Assembly: GCA_021307315.1 (NCBI GenBank)
Contig: JAJSPD010000002.1
Span: forward strand, 124,001-188,000
Direction of reading: 5' to 3'
DNA from: Bisporella sp. PMI_857
Taxonomy: Eukaryota; Ascomycota; Leotiomycetes; Helotiales; Helotiaceae
Length of the DNA stretch: 64,000 bases
The notes under the pieces were generated by a model. That model made no database searches. It had not been told where the DNA came from and saw only the letters and a list, made by a program, of their open reading frames with translations. Each line of letters begins with the position of its first letter. The first letter of the stretch is position 1. The position numbers and the translations under genes are program-made. Shown here piece after piece: positions 13,215-23,190 of the stretch.

Positions 13215-14349
13215 TTTGAACGAGTGAATGGTATCCTTTTGAAAGACTGGAAAGAACGAGAGTAGTAGTGAGATAGAAAAAGACCGAGGATGGTGGTGAG
13301 ACCAAAAACTTGCCAGCGGCGTCCTCCTTTATATTCCTCCATACTGTTCATCGTCGTGACAACATCCAAGTATGATAATAATCATTCATCGCCAAGTCCA
13401 TAGCTGGGAGGGTTTCCTTACGCGTCGACACCAGAGCATTCGTCAACCGCAGAGTCTGGAACGACGATCAATGGATGTCTAGATGTGACCCGTAGCCAAT
13501 CCGACGAGGGCAATTTGAAACGCTTGTAGCTTTTTTTAACCAAGCCACCTAACGTGGCCCCATCATGCATTGCCCCATATTAGCATTGATATTGCAGTGG
13601 CTAGAGGTGTGGATGTGCTATTCATGAGTCCCAGCGCTATGGTCACATTGAAGCAGAGCGGCCCCCCTTTTTTTTTGTGGGCAGCCAACGACGCTGGTGG
13701 GCACCCCCTGTAGGCAAGCGCGTCACATCTCAATTGCGCAGTTTCGAGTTTTATTACACATGCCAAATCTTTATTGTCGGATTTTCAATTGGAGAAAAAA
13801 ACCATCAACAGGGGGCATAAGTAAGTGAATTCCCCCCCGCCTGGATGTATCCTTCAAAAAAATCAAGTATATTGGTTGGAATTTTGAATGATGGTAACTT
13901 TGTTCATACGCGTGTTCTGGCATGTAAACTCACAACAGCCTCAAGTCATAGATTACTCAAAGCTTCTCGTTTAGTCTGAACATTCATGAACTGCTCAGGC
14001 GCTCTATCGACGCCTGGCGAGGTTGAATACTGGCCAGAGAATCCGCCCCTTATTAAGCGAGGCAAGAACAATTATCCCTACGAATAATGGTGCCTTCAGT
14101 ATGGCTCACAACGGCAAGTGCGATATGGAAACTTCTAAAAGGCCTTGCAAATTTCTCTTGAACCGAATGAGCTTCGTATGGATTTAGATGAAAATTATGT
14201 TTGGCACCACAGAGCCGAGCCAAACCCCGCCAGCAGGATATAGGCTGATATTCGAAGCCAGGGCGTCCACAAAAGAACATATATAAATTACTTATCCTCA
14301 ATAAGAATGCTCAATTCAGCATTTCGCCTAAACCAAAGCTTGAGTGATC
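13215..14349. other. Divergent intergenic region between dioxygenase and hydrolase
   Basis: About 1.1 kb separating the minus-strand dioxygenase from the plus-strand hydrolase; both promoters should lie here. It holds A-, C- and T-rich runs around 13660-13840 and a 24-bp sequence at 14040-14063 shared in part with 41450-41480. No gene is seen. Confidence 0.6.
14040..14063 (+). repeat. Transposon-end-like motif, copy 1
   Basis: AATCCGCCCCTT runs directly into TTAAGCGAGGC. The first part recurs in direct orientation at 41450-41462 and TTATTAAGCGAGGC recurs inverted at 41467-41480. Such short shared, inverted blocks in intergenic DNA are typical of terminal or subterminal repeats of DNA transposons or MITEs. 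No transposase is seen nearby. Confidence 0.45.
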
Positions 14350-15653
14350 ATGTTTTCGTATCTTGTTATCCTGCTTTGTTTCCATTTTGCTACAATCGTA
14401 GCAAAAGAAGATACAGCTCACACACGAAAATATTTCTACATTGGCGGAGAGTATGTAACCGATACAACTGGGAATCATGTTCTTACAAACCATATGTATG
14501 TTGAAGAGCTCACCCCAGTTGGAGGAAGTGCAAAACTATTCCCACTCGTCTTCGTTCATGGCGTCGGCCAAACAGGAACTGTATGTAAGAATCGAGTGTT
14601 CATCTAGACAGAAACAATAGTTTATTATTAAATAGAATTGGCTCAACAAACCCGATGGTGGTCCAGGTTGGGCCTCATATTTTCTTGGACACGGCTACAA
14701 AGTGTATCTTCTGGACATCCCTGTACGAGGGAGGGTACGTGTTCTCACTCATCCAGAGAAGGTTCAGCGTATGAATCGCTCAGGATTAGCAGGCTGTTAC
14801 TAAACCATTTGCATAGAGCCCATACTCGCAGCCACAATCGCAAAACTCCATAGGTTCTCCATCTATGATCACAGCAGAGGCTATTGAGCAAAAGTTTACT
14901 GCTCCCGAAAAACACAACAATTACCCTGGAGCAGAACTTCACACGCAATGGCCGGGGAACGGATCTCGAGGAGATCCTGTATTCGAGGCATATTACGCGA
15001 GTACTGCTCCATCGCTCATGAACGTCACACTCCAGCAGACTATCGATCGAGGGGCTGGCATCAAGCTTCTTGATAGGATCGGAAAGAAGGTAATATTGAT
15101 CGGCCATTCTCGAGGCGGGGTGCTTCCATGGCTGCTGGCCGATTCGCGGCCAGACCTGGTTGAGAGTATCGTGGCGCTTGAGCCTGCTGGACCGCCATTT
15201 AGGGAGCCAAACAGCAGTGGTCATGTTCCGGCAAGGAAGTGGGGAGTGGTGGGTATCCTTTCATCTGAGGACCGATCTCTGCTAATGAAAGATGTGAAGT
15301 CTGATGTTCCTCTCACATATTTACCTCCAGTCACAAACCCGGATGTTGATATTGTGAAGAAAGTTTTGCCAACACAGCCAGGCAGTGATGAGGAATGCGT
15401 GGTACAGGCTGATAATCCACCACCAAGACAACTAGCGAAGTTGAAGAATCTAAAGGTCGTAATCGTCACTGCTGAGGCGAGCTGGCATCCCGCTTATGAC
15501 TGGTGCACTGTAACGTTTTTACAGCAGGCTGGTGTGAATGCGAGCCTGGTTCTGCTGAATAAGCTGGGTATTAAGGGAAATGGCCATATGTTTTTCTTGG
15601 AGAATAATAGTGATGAGATTGCGGAAGTTGTAAGAGAATGGATTGAAGCATGA
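14350..15653 (+). CDS. Secreted alpha/beta-hydrolase (lipase/esterase-like)
   Basis: Three exons, 14350-14580, 14636-14734 and 14817-15653, give 388 residues with every junction in phase 0. A hydrophobic signal peptide ([18 protein letters not shown]) leads the protein. The oxyanion-side motif [10 protein letters not shown] follows at about residue 70, the nucleophile elbow GHSRGG places Ser at about 208, and GNGHMFF near 367 is the likely catalytic His; the acid is probably in VTAEAS. The family includes secreted fungal esterases and lipases. The exact substrate is unknown. An upstream in-frame GTG exists, but the ATG at 14350 starts the signal peptide and is the better start. Confidence 0.88.
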
Positions 15654-16386
15654 TTTCAAGTTTCTATAAGAACTCCCCGAAATCAAGGACTCGCCTAGAG
15701 GCTATCCGCTGGACTACTCCAGGTTCTACGAGTCGTGCCGTAATGGAAGTCATAAAAAAAGGCATATATTTAGGATTATATGGATTCTGTTAGTCTCGTC
15801 GCATTGTAGCTTTTTCACTTTTCGCTGTAGTTTATTGCAGGAGCTCTGAATATTTCGCCCGCCATGCCCAGAGCCCTGATATATATTGACGACGGCGTCT
15901 TACTTGGTAGGAGGAGGTCAGTATCACATTACATCTTGAAACGCATTTTTAACCCGATGCAATGATTACAGGTAGTCGTAAAATGGCAGCACATGCTTTA
16001 TGAGACTATACGCTTGGCTATTCAACGCCCCTTCCTTATCAAACTCTCTCACGAATATTTATATTCAAAGGAAAGGTCCACCTGGAGATAGAAGAGTTCT
16101 ACACAGCTGGGTTTCAGTGAGACCAACCATCCATAGGTTAGAGAGCTTACCTCAACCGAGGCTTTTACATTTCTTACTCATATCCATCATCACTGATTGC
16201 GCATTGTTTCACTCCAGCCAGAAAAGTACCTTACTAGTGGTGCATATTACCAGGAGGAGGTCTATACCATAGGCACTTCCATTTGGCCAAGGATTTATCC
16301 TGATTACAGAATCCTTTAAACTGTGCAACATCATCTCGGTTTCCCAACCATACATTCACCTGCAGAGCTGAGCTTCCACGACTTGA

Positions 16387-16950
16387 TACCAGAAAGAGCT
16401 GAAGATTAAGCCACTCAACCCATGGATCCCCATTAGTTGTTTCGCCATCACCGTCATATTGTTATTCGTGTACTGGCCACAGAACAAAGACAAAGACTCC
16501 CATATCCCCGAGATTTCCCAATGTAACAATTTTTTATATCCGTATGTGAAGTTTTGCAAGATACTAAAGTATAGTGGCCTTAATGGACAAGTACTTATTA
16601 AGAATAACCTTGTAGTAACGTCCGAGATACATATCAGACGGTTGAGGAGAATTTTAGGAAAAAAAGAAAGCGAGTTCGAGAGGTTGCAGAGAAGAGCCAG
16701 GATCGAGACAGAGTTTTTATAACACAAAGTTGAATATGCTGGAATGGGTTTTAAGAAATGCAAGGACATCTACAGTCGCGTCGCTAGGGAGCGAGATGAA
16801 CTCAGGGTGGAGCTACAACACCTCAACGAGACAAAAAAGGATCTCAAGTTCGGATATGAGACGTTTAAAAACAGTACACGGGATGTTTAAAATGAAAAAC
16901 GCTCTGGGATTTTATCACAAGCAAGAAGGAGCCTATATTAGAAAATAAGA
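16387..16950 (+). pseudogene. Decayed ORF with membrane segment and coiled coil
   Basis: An open frame from 16387 encodes a hydrophobic stretch (ISCFAITVILLFVYW) and later a charged helix (RLRRILGKKESEFERLQRRA). It hits TAA at 16720-16722, but the same frame carries on beyond it with clear coiled-coil character (RVARERDELRVELQHLNETK) before a second TAA near 16888. The heptad-like continuation across a stop suggests a former coding region with a nonsense change; CAA to TAA is the change expected from repeat-induced point mutation. An intron skipping the stop is possible but I find no good splice pair. I do not recognise the parent family. Confidence 0.4.
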
Positions 16951-16981
16951 CGCTCAACCTCGACAGAGCTGACTCTTTCTT

Positions 16982-16997
16982 GGGGGGGGGGGGGGGG
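16982..16997. repeat. Poly-G run (16 G)
   Basis: A homopolymer of 16 G in intergenic DNA. Length may be unreliable for sequencing reasons. Confidence 0.9.
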
Positions 16998-17569
16998 AGA
17001 CAGGCTTGAATATCTCTAGCAGAAGATGAAGACGAAGCCAGCCTAGGTATTTCTATCCTCTGGAGATTGCAACCAGAATGACGGCAATGACGTATGCGAG
17101 AAAATTGGTCCATGCTAACCTTGCGCCTAGGAATATAGGGTTAGAGACGATGCTGGGGATAGTTGCGGCCACCCTGGTAGCGGTCGCCCTTGTTTGATTT
17201 TAAATTCTTCAGCGCTCCAAATGGTAGTAAAGCCTCTTTGATTATATAATATAGTTAGCACAGTGGAGCACGATAATTTTGTATTCAAGGAGCTAACTGA
17301 GACACATTCGATTATAAGCATGAAGAATGTGCCTTCGCACTCAAAATATGACTTTACACCCCCAAAGCGTTTCTTAGAACATAATCTGATGGAACAAACA
17401 CCTAATAAAATAAGGATTGTAACTCAAATTACATATGCACTCTGCTTAAGAGGGTATGCTCGATTGGTAGCCTACCTACCTAAAGTCACAATGTATCTAT
17501 TCCATGCTATCCATGAAGAACGCCATTTTCCTCCGGCGCCAGTATCCATGCACATAATCCCAAGCTACC

Positions 17570-19180
17570 CTACTGTTCATCTTCGATACCAAGATTGTCC
17601 ATATCGTCCAGCAACTCGGAAATATCTATACCCGGTGTCTCATCATCCCCATCATCTGTCTCCGTGATACTCATAGAATCTGCATCTGCTTTCGCCTTTT
17701 GCTGAGCCTTATACAGCGCTAATGTGCTCCTCAACTCCTGGTCCTCTTCCACATCCCGCAAGAACATCTCGTAATCTCTATCCATCTTCTCCTGGTCCTG
17801 TTTCTTTGGTAACATTTCTTCTTCTTCTTTTGCCATGCGCTTGAGGCGCCAGTTGCGGTTCTTGGACTTCTTCTTGCGCTCGTAGAATTTCTTGACGAGC
17901 ATAACGTCGGGAATGGCGGAAGAGTAGGTGTTGGATTCTTCGAGCGCCTCGAACTGTGGAGAGTTGAAGTTGGTGCCGGTGAGCATGTAGCCCATAACAG
18001 AGTCGCCAACGTGGATGACGTTTCCGAGGTGTGTTCTGGTGTAGTATTCTTTTGTGTTGGATCCGAGGTCAGACGCTCGAGCTACTGTAGCTTCTGCTAG
18101 GAGCCATCGCCCTTTTTGTACTCCCAGAGGTGAGATATCCATGACTATAAACTCGACAAGCTCTGCGACATCTGCTAGTGTTGAGAATGGCGCACGCCAG
18201 TAGATGGGAGTGCTAATATCGGCAACTTGAAGAGTGGCCGGATCGAGAATGTTGAGAGAAGTGCCAACACGGTAACATATGCCTAATGGGAAAATATTGC
18301 CAGCTTGCTTTGCCAACTTTATTGGTAGTGCGACGAGATCGTCTTTGCAAATTGGCACAAGATTGACCGAAAATGTGAACTTGAATGATTTGGTAGATGT
18401 GTGGATATCCATGGAAATGAGCTCCTGAGATTTCTTTGTCTGCACTGGCGCAACCGAATGTAGGAAGTCTACAAATTTCTCTGCCTGATTCCGATGTGCA
18501 AAGAAGAAATCTAAGCCGTCCTTCACTTCTTTTATGTTGATCGTTTCCCGGTGAGCACCGTGCTTGAGGATGAGTTGTTCGAGATAGAGGAAGGTTCTCT
18601 TATGCGGGACTTTTTGTCGAACCTGAACACAGGCTCTCCATGTATTTGCAGTATATGATTTCGCACAATCCGGGCACTGCTGATTTGCAACAACATATTC
18701 CACCTCGAACGTTTGCTGTAATATAACCCCTTCTGATACCTCGTCCTGGATAGTAAGCTTAACCTTTATTCTTCTAGAGTGCTCTTCCGTCCAGATAAAG
18801 CTCGCATCAATAATTCTGACTTTTTGCAGGCCCCGTAATTTCTTTAGGCATAGGGCGAGAAGTTCTCTAGACTCCGGAGCGGCAACGACCCAGGAGTTGG
18901 GTGGCAATAGCCATCTATCGCAATCTCTGCAGAAATGGACAGTCGCCTCGCGCTGAATGCTCCCAGATACATCGACCGTAAGTTTGACACAATCGTAACA
19001 AAGCGCTCCTGCAGAAGTGGTTCCATCGATCGGTACGCCGCAGTTACAACAGAGGATACTGCGGGGTTGTTAGAACGCTCCAAAACCCCTTAAAAGAGCT
19101 ACTTACGTCGCATTCGTTCCTTGCTGTTCTCTAAATTGCGAGGCAATAGAGACAGGCGCATCCATATCCATGGCAGACAT
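17570..19180 (-). CDS. NMD3: 60S ribosomal subunit nuclear export adaptor NMD3
   Basis: Two exons, 19180-19107 and 19058-17570, give 520 residues. NMD3 binds the pre-60S subunit and carries it through nuclear pores using the Crm1 exportin, then is released in the cytoplasm. The N-terminus has the paired CxxC zinc-binding region (cysteines at about 28, 31, 45, 48, 68 and 71, with a further CPDC motif downstream). The central domain includes HKRTFLYLEQLILKHGAH and FFFAHRNQAEKFVDFL, familiar from the family. The C-terminus is acidic with a leucine-rich stretch (ISELLDDMDNLGI) that fits the nuclear export signal. Length is close to yeast NMD3 (518 residues). The short first exon, ending two bases into a codon, is needed to supply the zinc region. 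It is divergent from the TauD-family gene. Confidence 0.97.
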
Positions 19181-19993
19181 CGTGACGGTAATTTTTAGGT
19201 GTTGCTGTGTATCTTCGGGGGAGTAGTTCTTCCAGTGCCAGAGAAAATTATTTGGTGGATAGGCCGATTATTTTTCCGCTCCGGAGGGGTATTGGGTTTG
19301 TCAGGAAGTTCGCCACTTCCAGAATGCGCTTTGGTGAAGGACTAAAATGACGGATACTCTGAGTATTCTGAATCTCCCAATATAGGCCTAAGCAACCTGA
19401 ATATGAATATTAATGAGTAAATAACGTTGTCTAACGAATGCCTATATTTCTTATAATCACATGACATAATCACGTGAATACTATATGATCAATAATGGTT
19501 TTAAAGGACTTTTAGATTGAACGGCCATCTTCATACAAGGCCTTCTGTCGTTTCCTGATTTGTATTCTTTGCCTTTAGAGTCCTACGCTTCCACTTTCCG
19601 CTACCACTGGGGCGGGGTTGCTGTGATCTCACGTTATGTACACTATTCGCCATTCCTTTTTAGTATTGCACCATCATCTAGTGGCCCATCGGCCAATGAT
19701 CAAGCACTTCCATCAATGGTCCCTGCCTGCCCAGGTCCTTGTACAATGGCCTAATGAGCTCTGCTATCTGTTTCGAAAGGTGGTGAGATCCAATAAGATA
19801 ACAGTTTCTTTGAGGGAGTTCCATTGACCGGCATGGAAAGTATGGATCTTGCTAGGTCATGCAAGAATGGGTATGTACTTAATATGGAAACAGTAGAAAT
19901 ATATAAATCCGAGAAGTCCAGTCATAACTCAACCCCATTCTCGAATCTCTCCCTTTGAAGTTTGAAATCCCACGTGGTTTTGTTTGATCTATC
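19181..19993. other. Divergent promoter region, NMD3 / TauD-family gene
   Basis: About 0.8 kb with no supported gene. It contains a TCACGTGA palindrome at 19470-19477 and a TCACATGA-like word just before it. Confidence 0.6.
19470..19477. promoter_or_regulatory. TCACGTGA palindrome in divergent promoter
   Basis: A CACGTG-centred palindrome 290 bp upstream of NMD3 and about 520 bp upstream of the TauD-family gene. A Cbf1/bHLH type site is the obvious reading, inferred from the motif only. Confidence 0.35.
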
Positions 19994-21337
19994 ATGGCAC
20001 CTTCAGCAACAGAGACCACCACGGTCCCAATACGGGCTGCTGAGCAACCAGCAATCAAGTTTGCAACAACTACAAGCCCTTATAAAGAACTTGCAGCGGT
20101 TGGCTATGAGAAGAAGGCTGAAGAGGAAGGCCTAGATGGACACTCGGCTGCTAAGGCACGGAATCTCGACACTTAAGATCCAGTTAAGACTAACTTTCAA
20201 TGCAGTATAAGCACTACCTGCCAACCTGGGGTCAAGAAAAGTACCCTCCTTTGAAGCCTTTTGAACACAGAGACCATGGACTAGATGCTGATGCTTCATA
20301 TCCTGATCTTCTTACCAAAGGCGTGGTCACCAACGACCTGACTCCCAGTATGTTCATAGTACTACCCATGCCATATAGTTGAGGCTGATTTGAGCCTGTA
20401 GCTATTGGAACTGAGGTTACTGGCGTCCAGCTCAGCAAACTTAGCGCAGCTGGCAAGGATCAACTTGCACGATTAGTCGCCGAGAGGAAGGTTGTTGCTT
20501 TCCGCGATCAAGATTTCGCGGATTTGTCAATCAGCGAAGCTCTCGATTATGGTCGCTACTATGGCCCACTCCACATCCACCCAACATCTGGCGCACCAGA
20601 AGGATATCCAGAGATTCATCTTGTTCACAGGGGTGCTGGAGACAAGACACATGAGGAATTCTTCCAAACAAGAACAAGCTCCGTAGCCTGGCATTCTGAC
20701 GTCTCATACGAACTGCAGCCACCAGGAACAACTTTCTTATATATCCTGGATGTGCCAGAATCAGGGGGAGACACTCTATTTGCAAGCCAAGTTGAAGCAT
20801 ACAACCGTCTTAGCCCTGGTTTCCAGGAGAGACTTCATGGATTGAAAGCAACTCACTCAGGAATCGAGCAGGTAGCCGGCTCAAAAAGCAAAGGTGGTTC
20901 AGTTCGAAGGGAACCTGTCGTTAGTGTCCATCCCATCGTTAGAACACATCCTGTGACTGGAGAGAAAGCCTTATATGTCAACCCCCAGTGTAAGTGTGGT
21001 GCACCTTGAAGCCAAGGCAAACTAACTCTTCATAGTCACTCGAGCAATTGTTGGCTATAAACAGGAAGAGAGTGACGTGTTGTTGGTAAGTTGTGAATGA
21101 GCTCCACGGGCGAGATCCTGTACTGATATCACATCTTAGAAATTCCTTTACGATCACATCGCATACGGTGCAGACTTTCAAGTGCGAGTCAAATGGGCAG
21201 CGAAGACTGTTGTGGTTTGGGACAACCGAGTCACCTCACACTCGGCGCTCGTTGATTGGAAGAACGGACAACGCAGACATCTCGCACGGATAGCACCTCA
21301 GGCAGAGGCACCATATGAGACGCCATTCAAGGCATAA
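19994..21337 (+). CDS. TauD/TfdA family Fe(II)/2-oxoglutarate dioxygenase
   Basis: Five exons, 19994-20155, 20206-20347, 20402-20989, 21036-21085 and 21140-21337, give 379 residues. The family oxidises sulfonates such as taurine, or other small acids, using Fe(II) and 2-oxoglutarate; the fungal members resemble yeast Jlp1. The iron site is visible as WHSDVSYE (His and Asp) and the distal His in VWDNRVTSHS; the downstream Arg region (GQRRHLARI) should bind 2-oxoglutarate. The first intron has to be spliced with a GC donor (AAG|GCACGG) to an AG acceptor (AATGCAG) to avoid an in-frame TAA and join GHSAAK to YKHYLPTW; the GACTAAC branch point supports it. The remaining introns have GT donors. Confidence 0.9.
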
Positions 21338-21579
21338 TTGACGAGAAATATGTCATGATATATCGAAGATGAGCCTTTTGTGCATAGCATTACAAACCTG
21401 TAACTTGTCAATCATTATGACTTCAAATATATGAATAGAAAACATAATTGTACCTGATTATCTGGCGCGAACAAGTGACAGATTCGCTCAGCAAACATAG
21501 AGCCTGAGCAATTTGTATTGGTGACATTCAATGAGGCCCATCATATAGATAGACGAGTTGGTGGAGCCTCTCTAAATGA

Positions 21580-22506
21580 TCATTTCTTAGCATACTTGAT
21601 GGGAGCATCCAGATCATCATTCTCTTCTTCCTCATCGCTGGAGGATGCTGTAGAGACATCACCTTGTTCGATGACTTTTTTTTCTGCTCGAATCTGTGCC
21701 TTAGGCTTTGGAGATCCAGACCTTTTCCTGATAAACGACTTCGCCTGGCCTGCAGGTTTATCAAATCCAGCCGCAGACCTTGTCGCAACCGCAATCGGCC
21801 TGACAGTCGCTAGCGAAGCCGACTTCCTCCTTGGACTGTCCATAAGACCATGAAGCGTCGTTCCGATATAGGGGAGATCAGTATCGCTCTCAGAATTATC
21901 CGCTTGGTGCTTCTTGCCTAACAAGTTGTCGATCGTGCTTTGCTGCTTCATCGCCCTTTTAACGCTCTCAACCCTCCGTCTCGTCTGATCTGGCATCTTA
22001 CCTGTCACGGGACGGGAGATGGATGTGATAGTCTCTGCCTTACGTGTTTTCACAACTTTCTTCTGCCGTTTATATTCTGCAGCGTGGAGATGTACAGTGA
22101 ATCGTTGTGCAGTGGTCAGGAACTCATCCTCCACCATGCGGTATCTATCATCATATTCCATACCCTCCTGCATGAATCTGTTCACTACATCAGACCGTCT
22201 TACTTGGAATTCTGGGCGGCTCGTAACTTACATTTCTGGCAAAGGTTCAGGAGGGGGGGACGACGAACCAACGCGCCCTGGAGTGTTCAGTCTTGGCAAT
22301 TCAGCTTTTGCCATGGTGGAATACATACCCCGGCTCGGACTTTTCGCATTATTCTTTTTTGAAGGGCTAGTGGTATCATTTTCACTACTGTTTGAAGGTG
22401 GCTCAGACAGTTTTGGTCTTTTTAGGGCTGGCTTCGCTGTGACTGATCTCCTCGCTGAAGGCTTCTTGACAGAGCTTCCTTTTCCCCAAGGTAGCGTTCT
22501 AGGCAT
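21580..22506 (-). CDS. Fungal protein of unknown function, basic and disordered
   Basis: Two exons, 22506-22232 and 22177-21580, give 290 residues; the intron (donor GTAAGT, acceptor ACAG) joins PEPLPE to IFMQEGMEYDDRYRM. The N-terminal 90 residues are Lys/Ser/Pro-rich with PSKK and PGRV-type motifs. The central segment (YDDRYRMVEDEFLTTAQRFTVHLHAAEYKRQKK) looks like a conserved helical core and is the only part likely to be structured. The C-terminus is basic, ending in a Ser-Asp-Glu acidic patch and DAPIKYAKK. Composition suggests a nuclear, perhaps chromatin-associated protein, but I do not recognise the family. It is divergent from the eIF2-alpha kinase gene. Confidence 0.75.
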
Positions 22507-23190
22507 CTTTCAGCGGTTTACAGATCATTGGAAGGCGTGTTAATGGAGATATCGATGCTCTATAGGTAGGATTCGTTTTTGGGTTTCTTAACAGAGTACT
22601 AAGTGGCTGTCATTCAAGTGAGAGCAAGCAGCAATCCAACATCGTAATTTACTCACGTGACATTACCAATCGGATTTCCTTCATCTTGGTTCTCAACGAA
22701 TATGTGATTTAATATGACCCATTTCCTTCTATTTCATCGGTTTTAATGATTTCTCATGTTGGGATTTTTTTGGAGCCACCTCAGTAAGATTGAGGCTAGA
22801 GCATTTTTGGGCAGGTGGACCCTATTATATAAGCAGAATAAAGTAGATTCGTAGAGAAGGAAGGCTGCCAAGATACATCAAGAAAGTACCACAATCAAAG
22901 CTGTGACTCGATCATCCGAAGGCCATGCATCAGCCCTTTCTTTGACAAGCAAGGCAACACCTTACTTATTCACGTCACTCGCCTTGCTCGTACTCAGCCC
23001 GCTCCTCAAGATATGGTGAATCACTTATTACACTTACTGCCACCTGGTCAGTACGAAACCTAAAATATATTCCATGATCACGAGGATCTTATATGTCAAA
23101 ACACCAATAGCGTAAGTAGAATCAACTAAATATATAATACTTCATATTTCTGACTCTTTTGGTCAAGAACTCTTTAACTAGAAGTTTGAC
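22507..23190. other. Divergent promoter region, unknown gene / eIF2-alpha kinase
   Basis: About 0.7 kb, AT-rich, no gene seen. It carries a TCACGTGA palindrome at 22653-22660 followed within a few bases by a CCAAT box. Confidence 0.6.
22653..22660. promoter_or_regulatory. TCACGTGA palindrome next to a CCAAT box
   Basis: CACGTG-centred palindrome 147 bp upstream of the 21580-22506 gene with CCAAT at 22666-22670. Bidirectional use is inferred. Confidence 0.4.

Larger units (their letters stand above)
15654..17569. other. Gene-poor interval with a decayed ORF
   Basis: About 1.9 kb between the hydrolase and NMD3. It holds the decayed coiled-coil ORF listed separately and a 16-base G run at 16982-16997. 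No intact gene is seen. Confidence 0.6.
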
